Source of the DNA: Fusobacterium sp.
Lineage (GTDB): Bacteria > Fusobacteriota > Fusobacteriia > Fusobacteriales > Fusobacteriaceae
DNA: 14,584 bases
Assembly (NCBI GenBank): GCA_020024915.1
Contig: JAHHSZ010000045.1
Span: forward strand, 1 to 14,584
Reading direction: 5' to 3'
Notes under the pieces: generated by a model
Seen by the model: the letters and a program-made list of their open reading frames with translations, nothing else
Databases searched by the model: none
Told to the model about the DNA's origin: nothing
Part shown: in pieces, positions 6,378-14,578 of the stretch
Numbering within the stretch: position 1 is the stretch's first letter
Layout of the letters: each line of letters opens with the position of its first letter
Made by a program: the position numbers and the translations under genes

Positions 6378-7142
6378 TTATAAGTCAATCTCTTTTTTTG
6401 CTTCATTCCAAAAATTTTCTAGCTCATCTAGCTTAGCTTTTTTGACATCACATTTCTTCTCTACATATCTAAATCTTTTATCAAATTTCTTGATTGTTTT
6501 TTCTAGAGCCTCTGTGGCATCAACATCTAAAAATCTAGCAATATTTACTATTGAAAATAGCACATCTCCCAATTCTTCCTCAATATTCTTTCTATCTTTT
6601 CTCGAGATTTCGATTTTTAATTCATCTATCTCCTCATATAATTTCGCTATAACTTGATTTATATTTTCCCAATCAAATCCAACTTTACTGGCTTTTTTCT
6701 GAATTTTTTGTGCCTTAGATAGTGCTGGCAAATATTTTGGTACACCATCAAGAGCTGATTTTCTATTCTCGTGTAACTTCTCAGTTTTCTTTATCTCATC
6801 CCAATTTACCAAAACTTCATCAGTTGCTATCTTCTCATCTCTCTCCTTAAATACATGGGGGTGTCTTCTTATCAATTTTTCATTTATCTCATAAGCTACA
6901 TCTTCAATACTGAATTTTCCTTCATCTTCACAGATATCAGCTTGAAATACTAAGTTCATTAAAACATCTCCCAACTCCCCTTTATGCTCCTCTACATCTC
7001 CTTCCATAGCCTCTAAAAGTTCTGCTACTTCCTCTCTTAAGCATGGTTTTAAACTCTCTAAAGTTTGCTCTCTATCCCAAGGGCAACCATTTTTCCCTCT
7101 CAATACTTTAATTATTTGAACAAGTCTTTCAAACTCTTTCAT
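6378..7142 (-). CDS. mazG: Nucleoside triphosphate pyrophosphohydrolase MazG
   Basis: House-cleaning enzyme that hydrolyses (d)NTPs to (d)NMPs and pyrophosphate. The 254 residues contain two tandem MazG folds as in E. coli MazG. Domain one has GCPWDREQT (19-27), the metal-binding EE at 37-38 and ELGD at 56-59. Domain two has LYEEIDE (168-174) and ELGD at 190-193. RHPHVF (93-98) lies between them. I chose the ATG at 7142: AGGAG sits about seven bases upstream, and homologues begin just before the xRLL...CPWD segment. An upstream ATG at 7163 has no ribosome-binding site. The gene overlaps mfd by 14 bases, which suggests coupled translation of the repair translocase and the nucleotide-pool enzyme. 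No damage is visible. Confidence 0.95.
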   Translation of the reverse strand: MKEFERLVQIIKVLRGKNGCPWDREQTLESLKPCLREEVAELLEAMEGDVEEHKGELGDVLMNLVFQADICEDEGKFSIEDVAYEINEKLIRRHPHVFKERDEKIATDEVLVNWDEIKKTEKLHENRKSALDGVPKYLPALSKAQKIQKKASKVGFDWENINQVIAKLYEEIDELKIEISRKDRKNIEEELGDVLFSIVNIARFLDVDATEALEKTIKKFDKRFRYVEKKCDVKKAKLDELENFWNEAKKEIDL

Positions 7143-10107
7143 TTTTATCTCCTGCTCCTTCATAAATATTTATAAACTCTTCAATACTTCCATTATAATC
7201 TAATATTTCTGTAGTTTTTTTATAATCTACAACTCTGTTTTGTATCAAATTTAACAAAACTTCAAAATTAACTCTCTCATTATAGAATCTTATCTCACAT
7301 TGATTTTTTCCTTTTATCTCTCTAGCATATTTTATTCCCAGTTTTCTAGCCCTTAATTTTAAAGCGAGATATTTAAACAATCCCTGTGCTTCAATTGGCA
7401 TCTTTCCAAATCTATCCTCTAGCTCTTCAGCTAAAATTTTTAATTCAGCTATATTTTTACTCTCTGAAATTCTTCTATAAACTCTAACTTTCTCATTTTT
7501 ATCTATATATTCCTTTGGAATAAAGGCTGGATAATTGACTTTAATCTCAATATCATCAAATCCCTCTTCAAACTCTCCTTTTATCTTAGCAATCTCATCT
7601 TGTAACATCTTCATATATAAAGTGTAACCAAAAGTTTCTAAAGCTCCATGTTGCTTCTCTCCCAATATCTCTCCTGCTCCTCTTATCTTCATATCTTCCA
7701 TTGAGAGTTGTAGTCCACCACCACCTATCTCCTCTAGATTTTTTATAGATTCCTCTCTCTCTTTAGCTTTCTTTCCTATATATTCCTTGGTTAAGATATA
7801 ACAATAACTCTGCCTATTTCCTCTTCCAATTCTTCCTCTCAACTGATATATCTGAGATAATCCCAATTTATCCATTCTATCAATTATCATTGTGTTAGCA
7901 TTTTCAATATCAATACCATTTTCTATTATTGTAGTTGCTAGCAATATATCCAGTTCTCCATTTTCAAAATTTTTAATCTTATCTTTTATCTCTTTAGATA
8001 GCATCTGTCCATGGACATAACCTATCTTTAAATAATCTGGTAATATTTTACTCAACTCTTTAGCTTTCTTCTCTATTCCTTTTACAAAGTTGTAAATATA
8101 GAATACCTGTCCCTCTCTTGCTACCTCTTTCATTATAATATCTTTTATGTTGGCAGTTGAACTCTCTATAAAATTAGTTATTACAGGTTTTCTTCCCATT
8201 GGAGGAGTGTCTATTACTGAAAGATCTCTTATTCCTAATAGAGATAAATTTAGTGTTCTAGGTATTGGAGTAGCTGTTAAAGTCAACATATCTACACTAT
8301 ATCTTATTTTTTTCAACTTCTCTTTAGCTTTAACTCCAAATTTTTGCTCCTCATCTATTATTATTAAGCCCAAATCTCTAAATTTTACATCTTTTGATAA
8401 AAGTCTATGAGTTCCTATTATTATATCAACTACTCCACTCTCAATATTTTTTAATGTTTGAGTCTGCTCTTTAGATGTTGATAATCTACTTAATAATTCA
8501 ATAGTTACAGGGTAATTTTTCATTCTTTCACTAAATCTCTCATAGTGCTGTTGAGCTAGTACAGTTGTTGGAACCATCAACACCACTTGTTTTCCCTCCA
8601 TAGCACACTTAAAAGCTGCTCTTATTGCTACCTCTGTCTTTCCAAAACCAACATCTCCACACACTATTCTATCCATTATCCTAGTTGATTCCATATCCCT
8701 TTTTACATCTTCTATAGCTTTCATTTGAGACTCTGTCTCTCTATATGGAAAACTCTCTTCAAACTCCTCTTGCCAAATTGTATCTGGTGCAAAAGAGTAG
8801 CCTGCTTTCAAGTCTCTTTGAGCTTGTATCTCTATGATCTCTCTTGCAAAAACTATTAGATCCTCTGATATTTTTTTATATTTCTTTCTAAAACCCTTTC
8901 TTCCTAATTTAAATATCTCTGGAATCTCTCCAGAAACTGAGATATACTTCCCTATCCTTCCAATACTCTCAACTGGGACAAAAAGTTTATCCTCATCAGC
9001 ATACTTTATTTTCAGATAATCATTTCCATCTATCACTTCAATTCCTAAATAAAGACCAACTCCATAGAATTCATGTATGATATAGTCTCCTTCTTCAATC
9101 TCAAGAGGAGTCTTATATTTTAACATTCCCTTATCTTTTCTATCTCTTTTTACTCTTATCCCCTTTAACTCTCTATCTGTAAGGACTATAGTATCTCCCT
9201 CTTGATATCCTTCAAACAATGGATATTTCTCAAAACTAAAGTTCTCTCCTAAAAATATCTCCCTGTATCTCTTTTCCTCTTCAGATACTATCTTTATTTT
9301 TAAATTTTTAGATTTTCCTAGATTTTTAACATACTCTTGATTTTCAAACTCCCTTAACTCTTCATTGGAAAATTTCTTTATCTCTATGTGTTCAGATAGC
9401 TTAAGTAGATTTTCATATTTTTCTAGAATAAGACTCTCTTCCAAATTTTTTTCTTCAATTATATCATTCAATTTATATCTCAATAATTCTGTATTCTCTA
9501 CAAAAAATTTAGTATTCTCTTGCGATTTAATCAGATCTAAAAAATCTGTTTTCTTCTCTTTATTACTGTTTATATACATATAAAGGTCATCTTTTTTCTC
9601 TATGCTCTTCTGATTCTCAATATCAAAATATGTCAATCTCTCTATCTCATCATCAAAACCAAGCTCTATTCTCAATGGATTGTCACTATCTTTAGGAAAT
9701 ATATCTATTATATCTCCTCTCATACTATACTGATTTCTGCTCTCTACAAGATAGCTTTTTTCATAGTGATTATCCTCTAACTCACTTACTAACCTCTTTA
9801 TATCTAAACTCTCTCCAACTTTAAATCTATATTTTTTTCCATCTATAAAATAATCCCTCAAATAAGCTTCCAAAGAGATTAAAATTATATATCTCCCTTT
9901 TAAGTTCAATATCTCTAAAAGAGCATAATTATCCTGTGCCAATTCCTCGAAATATAAACTACTCTCTAAGTTTATTACATTTCCCCTATATATATCTTTC
10001 AATACATAGTAATAATCCTCTATATTTCTATTTGACGAGCACAGATAAACTATATTTTGATCATATTCATTTAATAAAAATGGAATTTTTCCTCTGTATT
10101 CTAACAT
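7129..10107 (-). CDS. mfd: Transcription-repair coupling factor Mfd
   Basis: ATP-driven DNA translocase that removes RNA polymerase stalled at lesions and recruits UvrA for nucleotide excision repair. From ATG 10107 it has 992 residues, against about 1150-1180 in E. coli and B. subtilis. The UvrB-like N-terminal part is divergent and shortened. The RNA-polymerase-interacting CarD-like domain lies at about 336-388 (EEGDYIIHEFYGVGLYLG). The RecG-like motor has Walker A GDVGFGKT (484-491), DEEQ (585-588), LTATPIPRTL, and the QLRGRIGRG motif VI. The C-terminal TRCF domain follows (KVNYPAFIPKEY). The ATG was chosen because the only longer start, TTG 10134, would lie right at the predicted transcript start. 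A six-codon frame (10121-10101) overlaps the start. It heads the minus operon. Confidence 0.95.
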   Translation of the reverse strand: MLEYRGKIPFLLNEYDQNIVYLCSSNRNIEDYYYVLKDIYRGNVINLESSLYFEELAQDNYALLEILNLKGRYIILISLEAYLRDYFIDGKKYRFKVGESLDIKRLVSELEDNHYEKSYLVESRNQYSMRGDIIDIFPKDSDNPLRIELGFDDEIERLTYFDIENQKSIEKKDDLYMYINSNKEKKTDFLDLIKSQENTKFFVENTELLRYKLNDIIEEKNLEESLILEKYENLLKLSEHIEIKKFSNEELREFENQEYVKNLGKSKNLKIKIVSEEEKRYREIFLGENFSFEKYPLFEGYQEGDTIVLTDRELKGIRVKRDRKDKGMLKYKTPLEIEEGDYIIHEFYGVGLYLGIEVIDGNDYLKIKYADEDKLFVPVESIGRIGKYISVSGEIPEIFKLGRKGFRKKYKKISEDLIVFAREIIEIQAQRDLKAGYSFAPDTIWQEEFEESFPYRETESQMKAIEDVKRDMESTRIMDRIVCGDVGFGKTEVAIRAAFKCAMEGKQVVLMVPTTVLAQQHYERFSERMKNYPVTIELLSRLSTSKEQTQTLKNIESGVVDIIIGTHRLLSKDVKFRDLGLIIIDEEQKFGVKAKEKLKKIRYSVDMLTLTATPIPRTLNLSLLGIRDLSVIDTPPMGRKPVITNFIESSTANIKDIIMKEVAREGQVFYIYNFVKGIEKKAKELSKILPDYLKIGYVHGQMLSKEIKDKIKNFENGELDILLATTIIENGIDIENANTMIIDRMDKLGLSQIYQLRGRIGRGNRQSYCYILTKEYIGKKAKEREESIKNLEEIGGGGLQLSMEDMKIRGAGEILGEKQHGALETFGYTLYMKMLQDEIAKIKGEFEEGFDDIEIKVNYPAFIPKEYIDKNEKVRVYRRISESKNIAELKILAEELEDRFGKMPIEAQGLFKYLALKLRARKLGIKYAREIKGKNQCEIRFYNERVNFEVLLNLIQNRVVDYKKTTEILDYNGSIEEFINIYEGAGDKNERV

Positions 10108-10121
10108 ATCCTTTCTAACAT
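10101..10121 (-). other. Six-codon ORF overlapping the mfd start
   Basis: ATG at 10121 follows AAAGGGGA by only two bases, so the spacing is tight, and reads M-L-E-R-I-C-stop, with the stop at 10103-10101. The mfd ATG (10107) lies inside its last codons in another frame and has AAAGGA only one base away. Ribosomes could load on the upstream site and restart at the mfd ATG. The frame may also be chance, given its length. Confidence 0.3.
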
Positions 10122-10141
10122 TATCCCCTTTCAAAAGCTTA

Positions 10142-10183
10142 ATTATACTTTATATTTTACCCTCAATTTAACCTATTTGTAAA
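10142..10183 (-). promoter_or_regulatory. Promoter region of the mfd operon
   Basis: On the minus strand TTTACA (10183-10178), an 18-base spacer and TAAAAT (10159-10154) form one candidate. A perfect TATAAT at 10147-10142 forms another, but without a good -35. Either start site falls upstream of the mfd ATG and leaves a leader of roughly 28-40 bases. Confidence 0.45.
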
Positions 10184-10245
10184 GAAATATTATTCTAGAT
10201 TTTAATAGCTTTATATGATATACTATATTAAAATCGTATATTTTC

Positions 10246-10290
10246 TAAAACTAAAAAACATTTGTACAAATATAAGAAAAATTAGTTTTA
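10246..10290. repeat. Nested inverted repeats upstream of the reductase gene
   Basis: TAAAACTAA (10246-10254) and TTAGTTTTA (10282-10290) are perfect inverted copies. Between them lies the perfect 12-bp palindrome ATTTGTACAAAT (10260-10271). This could be an operator pair for a dimeric regulator or a cruciform-prone AT element. No known operator was recognised. Confidence 0.5.
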
Positions 10291-10311
10291 TCAGTATTTT
10301 TTCAAATTGGA

Positions 10312-10347
10312 AATTATCATTTTGAAAAAAATTATCATTTTGAAAAA
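10312..10347. repeat. Perfect 18-bp tandem duplication
   Basis: AATTATCATTTTGAAAAA occurs twice head to tail (10312-10329 and 10330-10347) with no mismatch. TTTTTTCAAA at 10297-10306 is inverted relative to TTTGAAAAAA at 10321-10330, giving an extra potential stem. It lies 125-160 bases before the predicted reductase promoter, where it might bind a regulator or be a recent slippage product. Confidence 0.8.
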
Positions 10348-10471
10348 TTATTTTTTTTAATCTTGAACACTCTTTTCCTAAAATAATTTTATTTATTTTA
10401 AAAATAAACTATATTTTATTTTTTTTAGATTTTATGAAATATTTTATAAAATAATGTAAAAATTTAATATA

Positions 10472-10501
10472 TTGGCATATTTTTTGCTTGTTATTTATAC
10501 A
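10472..10501 (+). promoter_or_regulatory. Candidate promoter of the reductase-cystine transporter operon
   Basis: TTGGCA (10472-10477), an 18-base spacer and TATACA (10496-10501) give a moderate sigma-70-type match. The implied start near 10508 leaves a leader of about 55 bases ending in the AGGAGG at 10551-10556. Confidence 0.4.
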
Positions 10502-10562
10502 GTTCTACTTTAAAAATTACAATATATTTTATTTTAACTTTAAATATATCAGGAGGGTATTT

Positions 10563-11906
10563 ATGAAAATAATCATCATTGGTGGAGTTGCAGCAGGAAT
10601 GTCAGCAGCAGCTAAAGCTAGCAGAATAGACAAAAATGCTGATATTGTCATTTATGAAAAAACTGAAATTGTTTCTTGGGGAGCTTGTGGACTTCCTTAT
10701 TATGTAGGAAACTTCTATGAAGATCCTAATAATATGATTGCTAGACCAGTTGAAAAGTTTATTGAAGCTGGTATGAACATCAAAATCAAACATGAAGTTA
10801 TAGGTATTGATGTTGAGAAAAAAGAGATTACTATTAAAAATCTAGTTACTAATGAAGTTTTCAATGATAGCTATGATAAATTAATGGTAGCAACAGGAGC
10901 TCATGCTATAATGCCACCTATAAAAAATCTTTCTGCTAAAGGTGTATACACTTTAAAAGATTATACAGATGGATTAATCTTAAAAGAAGAAATGATGAAA
11001 GATGAACACCAAGAGATTATTGTTGTAGGAGCTGGATACATTGGTATTGAAGTTGTTGAAGCTGCTAAACACTTAGGAAAAAGAAATGTAAGACTTATCC
11101 AATTAGGAGATAGAGTTTTACTTGAAAGTTTTGATAAAGAGATAACTGATGTTATGGAAGATGAGATCAGAGCTCACGAGGGTGTAGAGCTACACCTTGA
11201 AGAGGCTGTTCAAGAGATAATTGAAAAAGATGGAAAAGTTGTTGGTATAAAAACTAACAAGGGAAAATACAGTGCTGATTTAGTAGTTATAGCTACTGGA
11301 GTTAGACCTAATACTGCTTTCCTAAAAGATACTGGAATTGAGATGTTACCTAATGGAGCATTAGTTATTGACGAGTTTGGAAAAACTAGCATAGATTCCA
11401 TCTACTCAGCTGGAGACTGTGCTACAGTTTACCATATGATTAGAAAAGAGAATGTATACATTCCTCTAGCTACTACTGCTAACAAAATAGGAAGAGTTGT
11501 TGGAGAAAATCTAGCTGGTAAAAATACTCCTTTCAAAGGAACTTTAGGGTCAGCAGCTATCAAAGTTTTAGAAGTTGAAGCTGGTAGAACTGGACTTACT
11601 GAAAATGAAGCTATCAAATTAGGTATCAATTACAAAACTGTATTTGTAAAAGATAAAAACCAAACAAATTACTATCCAGGAAGAGAGGATATATTTGTAA
11701 AATTAATATACAATGCTGATACAAGAGTACTTTTAGGAGCTCAAATAGCTGGTAAAAAAGGTGCTGTTTTAAGAGTTGACGCTTTAGCAACTGCCATCTA
11801 TTCTGGACTTACTGTAGATGAGATTGGAATGATGGATTTCTGTTATGCACCCCCATTCTCAAGAACTTGGGATGTTATGAACGTTGCAGGAAACGTAGCA
11901 AAATAA
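10563..11906 (+). CDS. CoA-disulfide reductase / NADH-dependent persulfide reductase-type flavoprotein
   Basis: FAD- and NAD(P)H-dependent pyridine nucleotide-disulfide oxidoreductase of 447 residues, of the single-cysteine class that includes CoA-disulfide reductase, NADH oxidase and persulfide reductase. The FAD-binding IIIIGGVAAGMSAAAKASR opens the protein. The redox-active cysteine is C42 in VSWGACGLPYYVG. The NAD(P)-binding VVGAGYIGIEVVEAAKHLG lies near 160, and the second FAD motif SIYSAGDCA near 280. The C-terminal FCYAPPFSRTWD holds a tyrosine like the one used by CoA-disulfide reductases. No rhodanese domain is attached. The start is ATG 10563, six bases after AGGAGG; an upstream in-frame ATG at 10488 lacks a ribosome-binding site. 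The next gene, a cystine symporter 36 bases on, suggests a disulfide or persulfide substrate rather than oxygen alone. The exact substrate cannot be read from sequence. Confidence 0.88.
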   Translation: MKIIIIGGVAAGMSAAAKASRIDKNADIVIYEKTEIVSWGACGLPYYVGNFYEDPNNMIARPVEKFIEAGMNIKIKHEVIGIDVEKKEITIKNLVTNEVFNDSYDKLMVATGAHAIMPPIKNLSAKGVYTLKDYTDGLILKEEMMKDEHQEIIVVGAGYIGIEVVEAAKHLGKRNVRLIQLGDRVLLESFDKEITDVMEDEIRAHEGVELHLEEAVQEIIEKDGKVVGIKTNKGKYSADLVVIATGVRPNTAFLKDTGIEMLPNGALVIDEFGKTSIDSIYSAGDCATVYHMIRKENVYIPLATTANKIGRVVGENLAGKNTPFKGTLGSAAIKVLEVEAGRTGLTENEAIKLGINYKTVFVKDKNQTNYYPGREDIFVKLIYNADTRVLLGAQIAGKKGAVLRVDALATAIYSGLTVDEIGMMDFCYAPPFSRTWDVMNVAGNVAK

Positions 11907-11942
11907 TTTTTTAATATATTTCAATATAAAGGAGAAGAAAGA

Positions 11943-13358
11943 ATGAATAATATATTTTTTCAACAATTTTTAATGATCAGCGATTTCAAAACTATCATTT
12001 TTTTAGCTATTCTATTTTTACTTATTACAATCATTAATAGATTACCTAAACAGAAGTTTAACTTTTCTGCTAAGGTAATGATTGCAACTTTTGTTGGTTT
12101 ACTTTTAGGACTAGGTATACAACTAACTGCTGGATTCCCTAGTAATCCTATGGAACTTACTTTTGTTAGAGAATCTACTCTATGGTTTAGTCTTATTGGT
12201 GGAGGATTTATATCTTTAATTAGAATGCTTGTTATCCCTTTAGTTATGGTATCTATAATTCATGTTATAATAAATATGAAAGAAGATGCTAACTTAGGAG
12301 ATTTAGTAAAAAGGACTCTCATTATAACTTTAGCTATGGTTGCTATCTCTGTTGCCATTGGACTTGGACTTGGAATACTATTTAATGTTGGACATGTTGA
12401 AGGTGGAACTACATTAGCTGAAGGAACTAACAAAATTAGAGAAGTTAAAAATATTGTTAATACATTAAAAGCACTTATTCCTTCAAATCCAGTTGAGGCT
12501 ATGGTTAACTTAAATATTGTTGGACTTGTTATATTCTCAGCTATCGTTGGAGTTGCTGCCAAGAGAATGTCTAAAAAATATATGGAGATTGTAAAACCTT
12601 TTTTCGATTTAATAAATGCTTTACAAAAGATTATAGTTTCTATGGCTATGAGTATTATCAAATGGATGCCTGCTGCTGTAATTCCTCTACTTGCTAACAC
12701 AATAGCTCAAAAAGGTCTCAATGCAATAGCTGAAGTTGGAAAATTCATCATTGTTCTTTACTTAGCTGTAATAATTATGTTTGTAATTCAAATGATTGTT
12801 GTATCTTTTTTTGGAATGAATCCATTTATTTATGTGAAAAAGTGTATATCACTCCTAATTCTTGCATTTACTTCAAGATCAAGTGTTGGTTGTTTGCCTG
12901 TAACAATAGCTACTTTAACAAATAAACTTGGTGTAACTGAGTCAACTGCAAGTTTTGTAGGAAGTTTTGGTACTACTGCTGGAATGCAAGGATGTGCTGG
13001 AATATTTCCTGCTTTAACTATAGTTTTTGTAACTCATATGAGTGGGAATTCTGTTGATATGACTCTATTTGCTATGACTATTATAGTTGTTGCTATTGGT
13101 TCATTAGGAATTGCTGGAATACCTGGAACTGCTACTATGGCTGCTTCTGTTGGATTATCAGGAACTGGATTAGCTACTTTATTTCCTATGATTAATCCTA
13201 TACTTGCTATAGACCCTATCATAGATATGCCTAGAACTATGCTTAATGTTATTGGATCTGTAACAAATGCATTAATGGTAGATAAGAGCTTAGGACAAAT
13301 CAATATGACTATGTATAATGATCCTGCTGCTGGAAACGAAAATAACTCAGTTGAATAA
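11943..13358 (+). CDS. tcyP: L-cystine symporter, TcyP type (DAACS family)
   Basis: Membrane transporter of 471 residues from the dicarboxylate/amino acid:cation symporter family, nearest in character to the cystine importers TcyP (B. subtilis) and YdjN (E. coli). Features shared with them are AFTSRSSVGCLPVTIATLTNKLGV (split as AFTSRSS at 309-314, then GCLPVTI), SFGTTAGMQGCAGIFPA (341-357), IPGTATMAASVGL (393-405) and the substrate/ion segment DPIIDMPRTMLNVIGS (424-439, with D428, R431 and N435). An N-terminal segment of about 45 residues with its own hydrophobic helix precedes the core, as in TcyP. AAAGGAG at 11928-11934 supports the ATG. It probably shares a transcript with the disulfide reductase upstream. 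No terminator hairpin with a T run was seen after it. Confidence 0.88.
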   Translation: MNNIFFQQFLMISDFKTIIFLAILFLLITIINRLPKQKFNFSAKVMIATFVGLLLGLGIQLTAGFPSNPMELTFVRESTLWFSLIGGGFISLIRMLVIPLVMVSIIHVIINMKEDANLGDLVKRTLIITLAMVAISVAIGLGLGILFNVGHVEGGTTLAEGTNKIREVKNIVNTLKALIPSNPVEAMVNLNIVGLVIFSAIVGVAAKRMSKKYMEIVKPFFDLINALQKIIVSMAMSIIKWMPAAVIPLLANTIAQKGLNAIAEVGKFIIVLYLAVIIMFVIQMIVVSFFGMNPFIYVKKCISLLILAFTSRSSVGCLPVTIATLTNKLGVTESTASFVGSFGTTAGMQGCAGIFPALTIVFVTHMSGNSVDMTLFAMTIIVVAIGSLGIAGIPGTATMAASVGLSGTGLATLFPMINPILAIDPIIDMPRTMLNVIGSVTNALMVDKSLGQINMTMYNDPAAGNENNSVE

Positions 13359-13394
13359 TCTCTTTAGCTTTTTATTTTAGTTTACAACTTGATT

Positions 13395-13431
13395 AAATAT
13401 ATAACATATGATATACCTTAGTTATATATTT
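13395..13431 (+). promoter_or_regulatory. Perfect 11-bp inverted repeat in the leader of the maturase gene
   Basis: AAATATATAAC (13395-13405) and GTTATATATTT (13421-13431) are perfect inverted copies around 15 bases, ending five bases before the GGAGG of the next gene. Weak promoter matches overlap it (TTGATT 13389-13394, 17 bases, TATACC 13412-13417). It could be an operator over the promoter or an mRNA hairpin limiting ribosome access; the sequence does not decide. Confidence 0.5.
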
Positions 13432-13447
13432 GTGTTGGAGGAAAAAA

Positions 13448-14578
13448 ATGAAAGCTATAAATTTATTAATAAAACCTGCGTCAAGTAGTTGTAATTTAAA
13501 TTGTACCTATTGTTTTTATAATGATATTGCAAATAATAGGGCAATTAAAAACTATGGAATTATGAATGATACTACTTTAGAAAATATGGTAAAAAAAGTC
13601 TTTGAAGAAGTAGAGTATCAAGTTAATTTTGCATTTCAAGGAGGAGAACCTACTTTAGCTGGATTAGATTATTTCAAAAAATTTCATAAGTTAGTAGAAA
13701 AATATAATAAAAATAGAATAAATATTACTTTTGCTTTACAAACCAATGGAACATTATTAAATAAAAAGTGGACAGAACTTTTTAAAAAATATAATTATTT
13801 AATAGGAATTTCTTTAGATGGAAATAAAGAGATTCATAATAATTTTAGAATGGATAAAAAAGGAGATGAAACTTTTTCAAAAGTTAATAAGAGCTTAACT
13901 CTACTAAAAAAAGAAAAAATTGAGTTTAATATTTTAACTGTCGTAAATAAAATGACTGTTCAAAATGGAAAGTTGATATATAAATTTTTTAAAAATAATG
14001 GATTTAGATATTTTCAATTTATACCCTGTTTAGATGAACTATACAGTAAAGAAAAAAAGGAGTATACTCTGATTGATACTGATTATGGAAATTTTTTAAA
14101 TGATATATTTGAGTTGTGGTATGAAGATATAATGAATGGGAAAAAAACAAGTATTCGTTATTTTGATAATCTGGTAAAAATAGTTTTAGGAGAAGAGCCA
14201 GAAGCTTGTGACATGGTTGGACATTGTAATATTAACAGTATAATTGAAGCAAATGGTGGTATTTATCCTTGTGATTTTTATGTATTAGATGAATATAAAC
14301 TTGGAAATATAAATGCTAATTCTTATACTGAACTATTTAAAAGTGATAAAGAGCAACAGTTTTTAAAATCTTCTTTAAATGTAAGTGATAGTTGTAAAGT
14401 ATGTAAATATTTTAAATTGTGTAGAGGTGGTTGTAGAAGACATAAATTATTGAATGAAAATGGAGAATATCAAAATAGATTTTGTAAAAGTTACTTGATG
14501 TTTTTTGATAAGAATATAGATAGATTAGTTGAAATTGCCAACTATGTTGTAAGAAAAAGACAGATGATTAAGTATTAA
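13448..14578 (+). CDS. Anaerobic sulfatase-maturating enzyme (radical SAM/SPASM)
   Basis: Oxygen-sensitive radical SAM enzyme that converts an active-site Cys or Ser of a sulfatase to formylglycine. The 376 residues closely resemble Clostridium perfringens anSME. The SAM [4Fe-4S] ligands are C15, C19 and C22 in SCNLNCTYCFY. FAFQGGEPTL (61-70) and LQTNGTL (97-103) follow. The SPASM domain has all eight cysteines for two auxiliary clusters: C254, C260, C275, C316, C319, C325, C329 and C346. D276 in YPCDFYVLD matches the Asp proposed as the general base. The ATG at 13448 follows GGAGG by six bases; a TTG at 13430 would overlap that site. No sulfatase lies in the window, so the partner must be to the right or elsewhere. 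The gene ends six bases before the window edge. Confidence 0.92.
   Translation: MKAINLLIKPASSSCNLNCTYCFYNDIANNRAIKNYGIMNDTTLENMVKKVFEEVEYQVNFAFQGGEPTLAGLDYFKKFHKLVEKYNKNRINITFALQTNGTLLNKKWTELFKKYNYLIGISLDGNKEIHNNFRMDKKGDETFSKVNKSLTLLKKEKIEFNILTVVNKMTVQNGKLIYKFFKNNGFRYFQFIPCLDELYSKEKKEYTLIDTDYGNFLNDIFELWYEDIMNGKKTSIRYFDNLVKIVLGEEPEACDMVGHCNINSIIEANGGIYPCDFYVLDEYKLGNINANSYTELFKSDKEQQFLKSSLNVSDSCKVCKYFKLCRGGCRRHKLLNENGEYQNRFCKSYLMFFDKNIDRLVEIANYVVRKRQMIKY

Larger units (their letters stand above)
10108..10562. other. Divergent intergenic region between mfd and the disulfide reductase gene
   Basis: About 455 bases, very AT-rich, with no supported gene. It holds the two divergent promoters, the palindromes at 10246-10290 and the 18-bp tandem repeat at 10312-10347, listed separately. 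The reading frame that runs into the reductase gene from 10488 is an upstream extension without a ribosome-binding site. Confidence 0.7.

Noticed and set aside
10488..10562. 25-codon N-terminal extension of the reductase
   Set aside because: The extension (rich in F, Y and N) comes from AT-rich leader DNA, starts within the predicted promoter, and the family N-terminus begins exactly at the ATG with AGGAGG six bases upstream.
12260..12700. 146-codon minus-strand frame inside the cystine transporter gene
   Set aside because: Antisense shadow of a well-supported membrane protein; the hydrophobic composition arises from the complementary codons, and there is no start signal.
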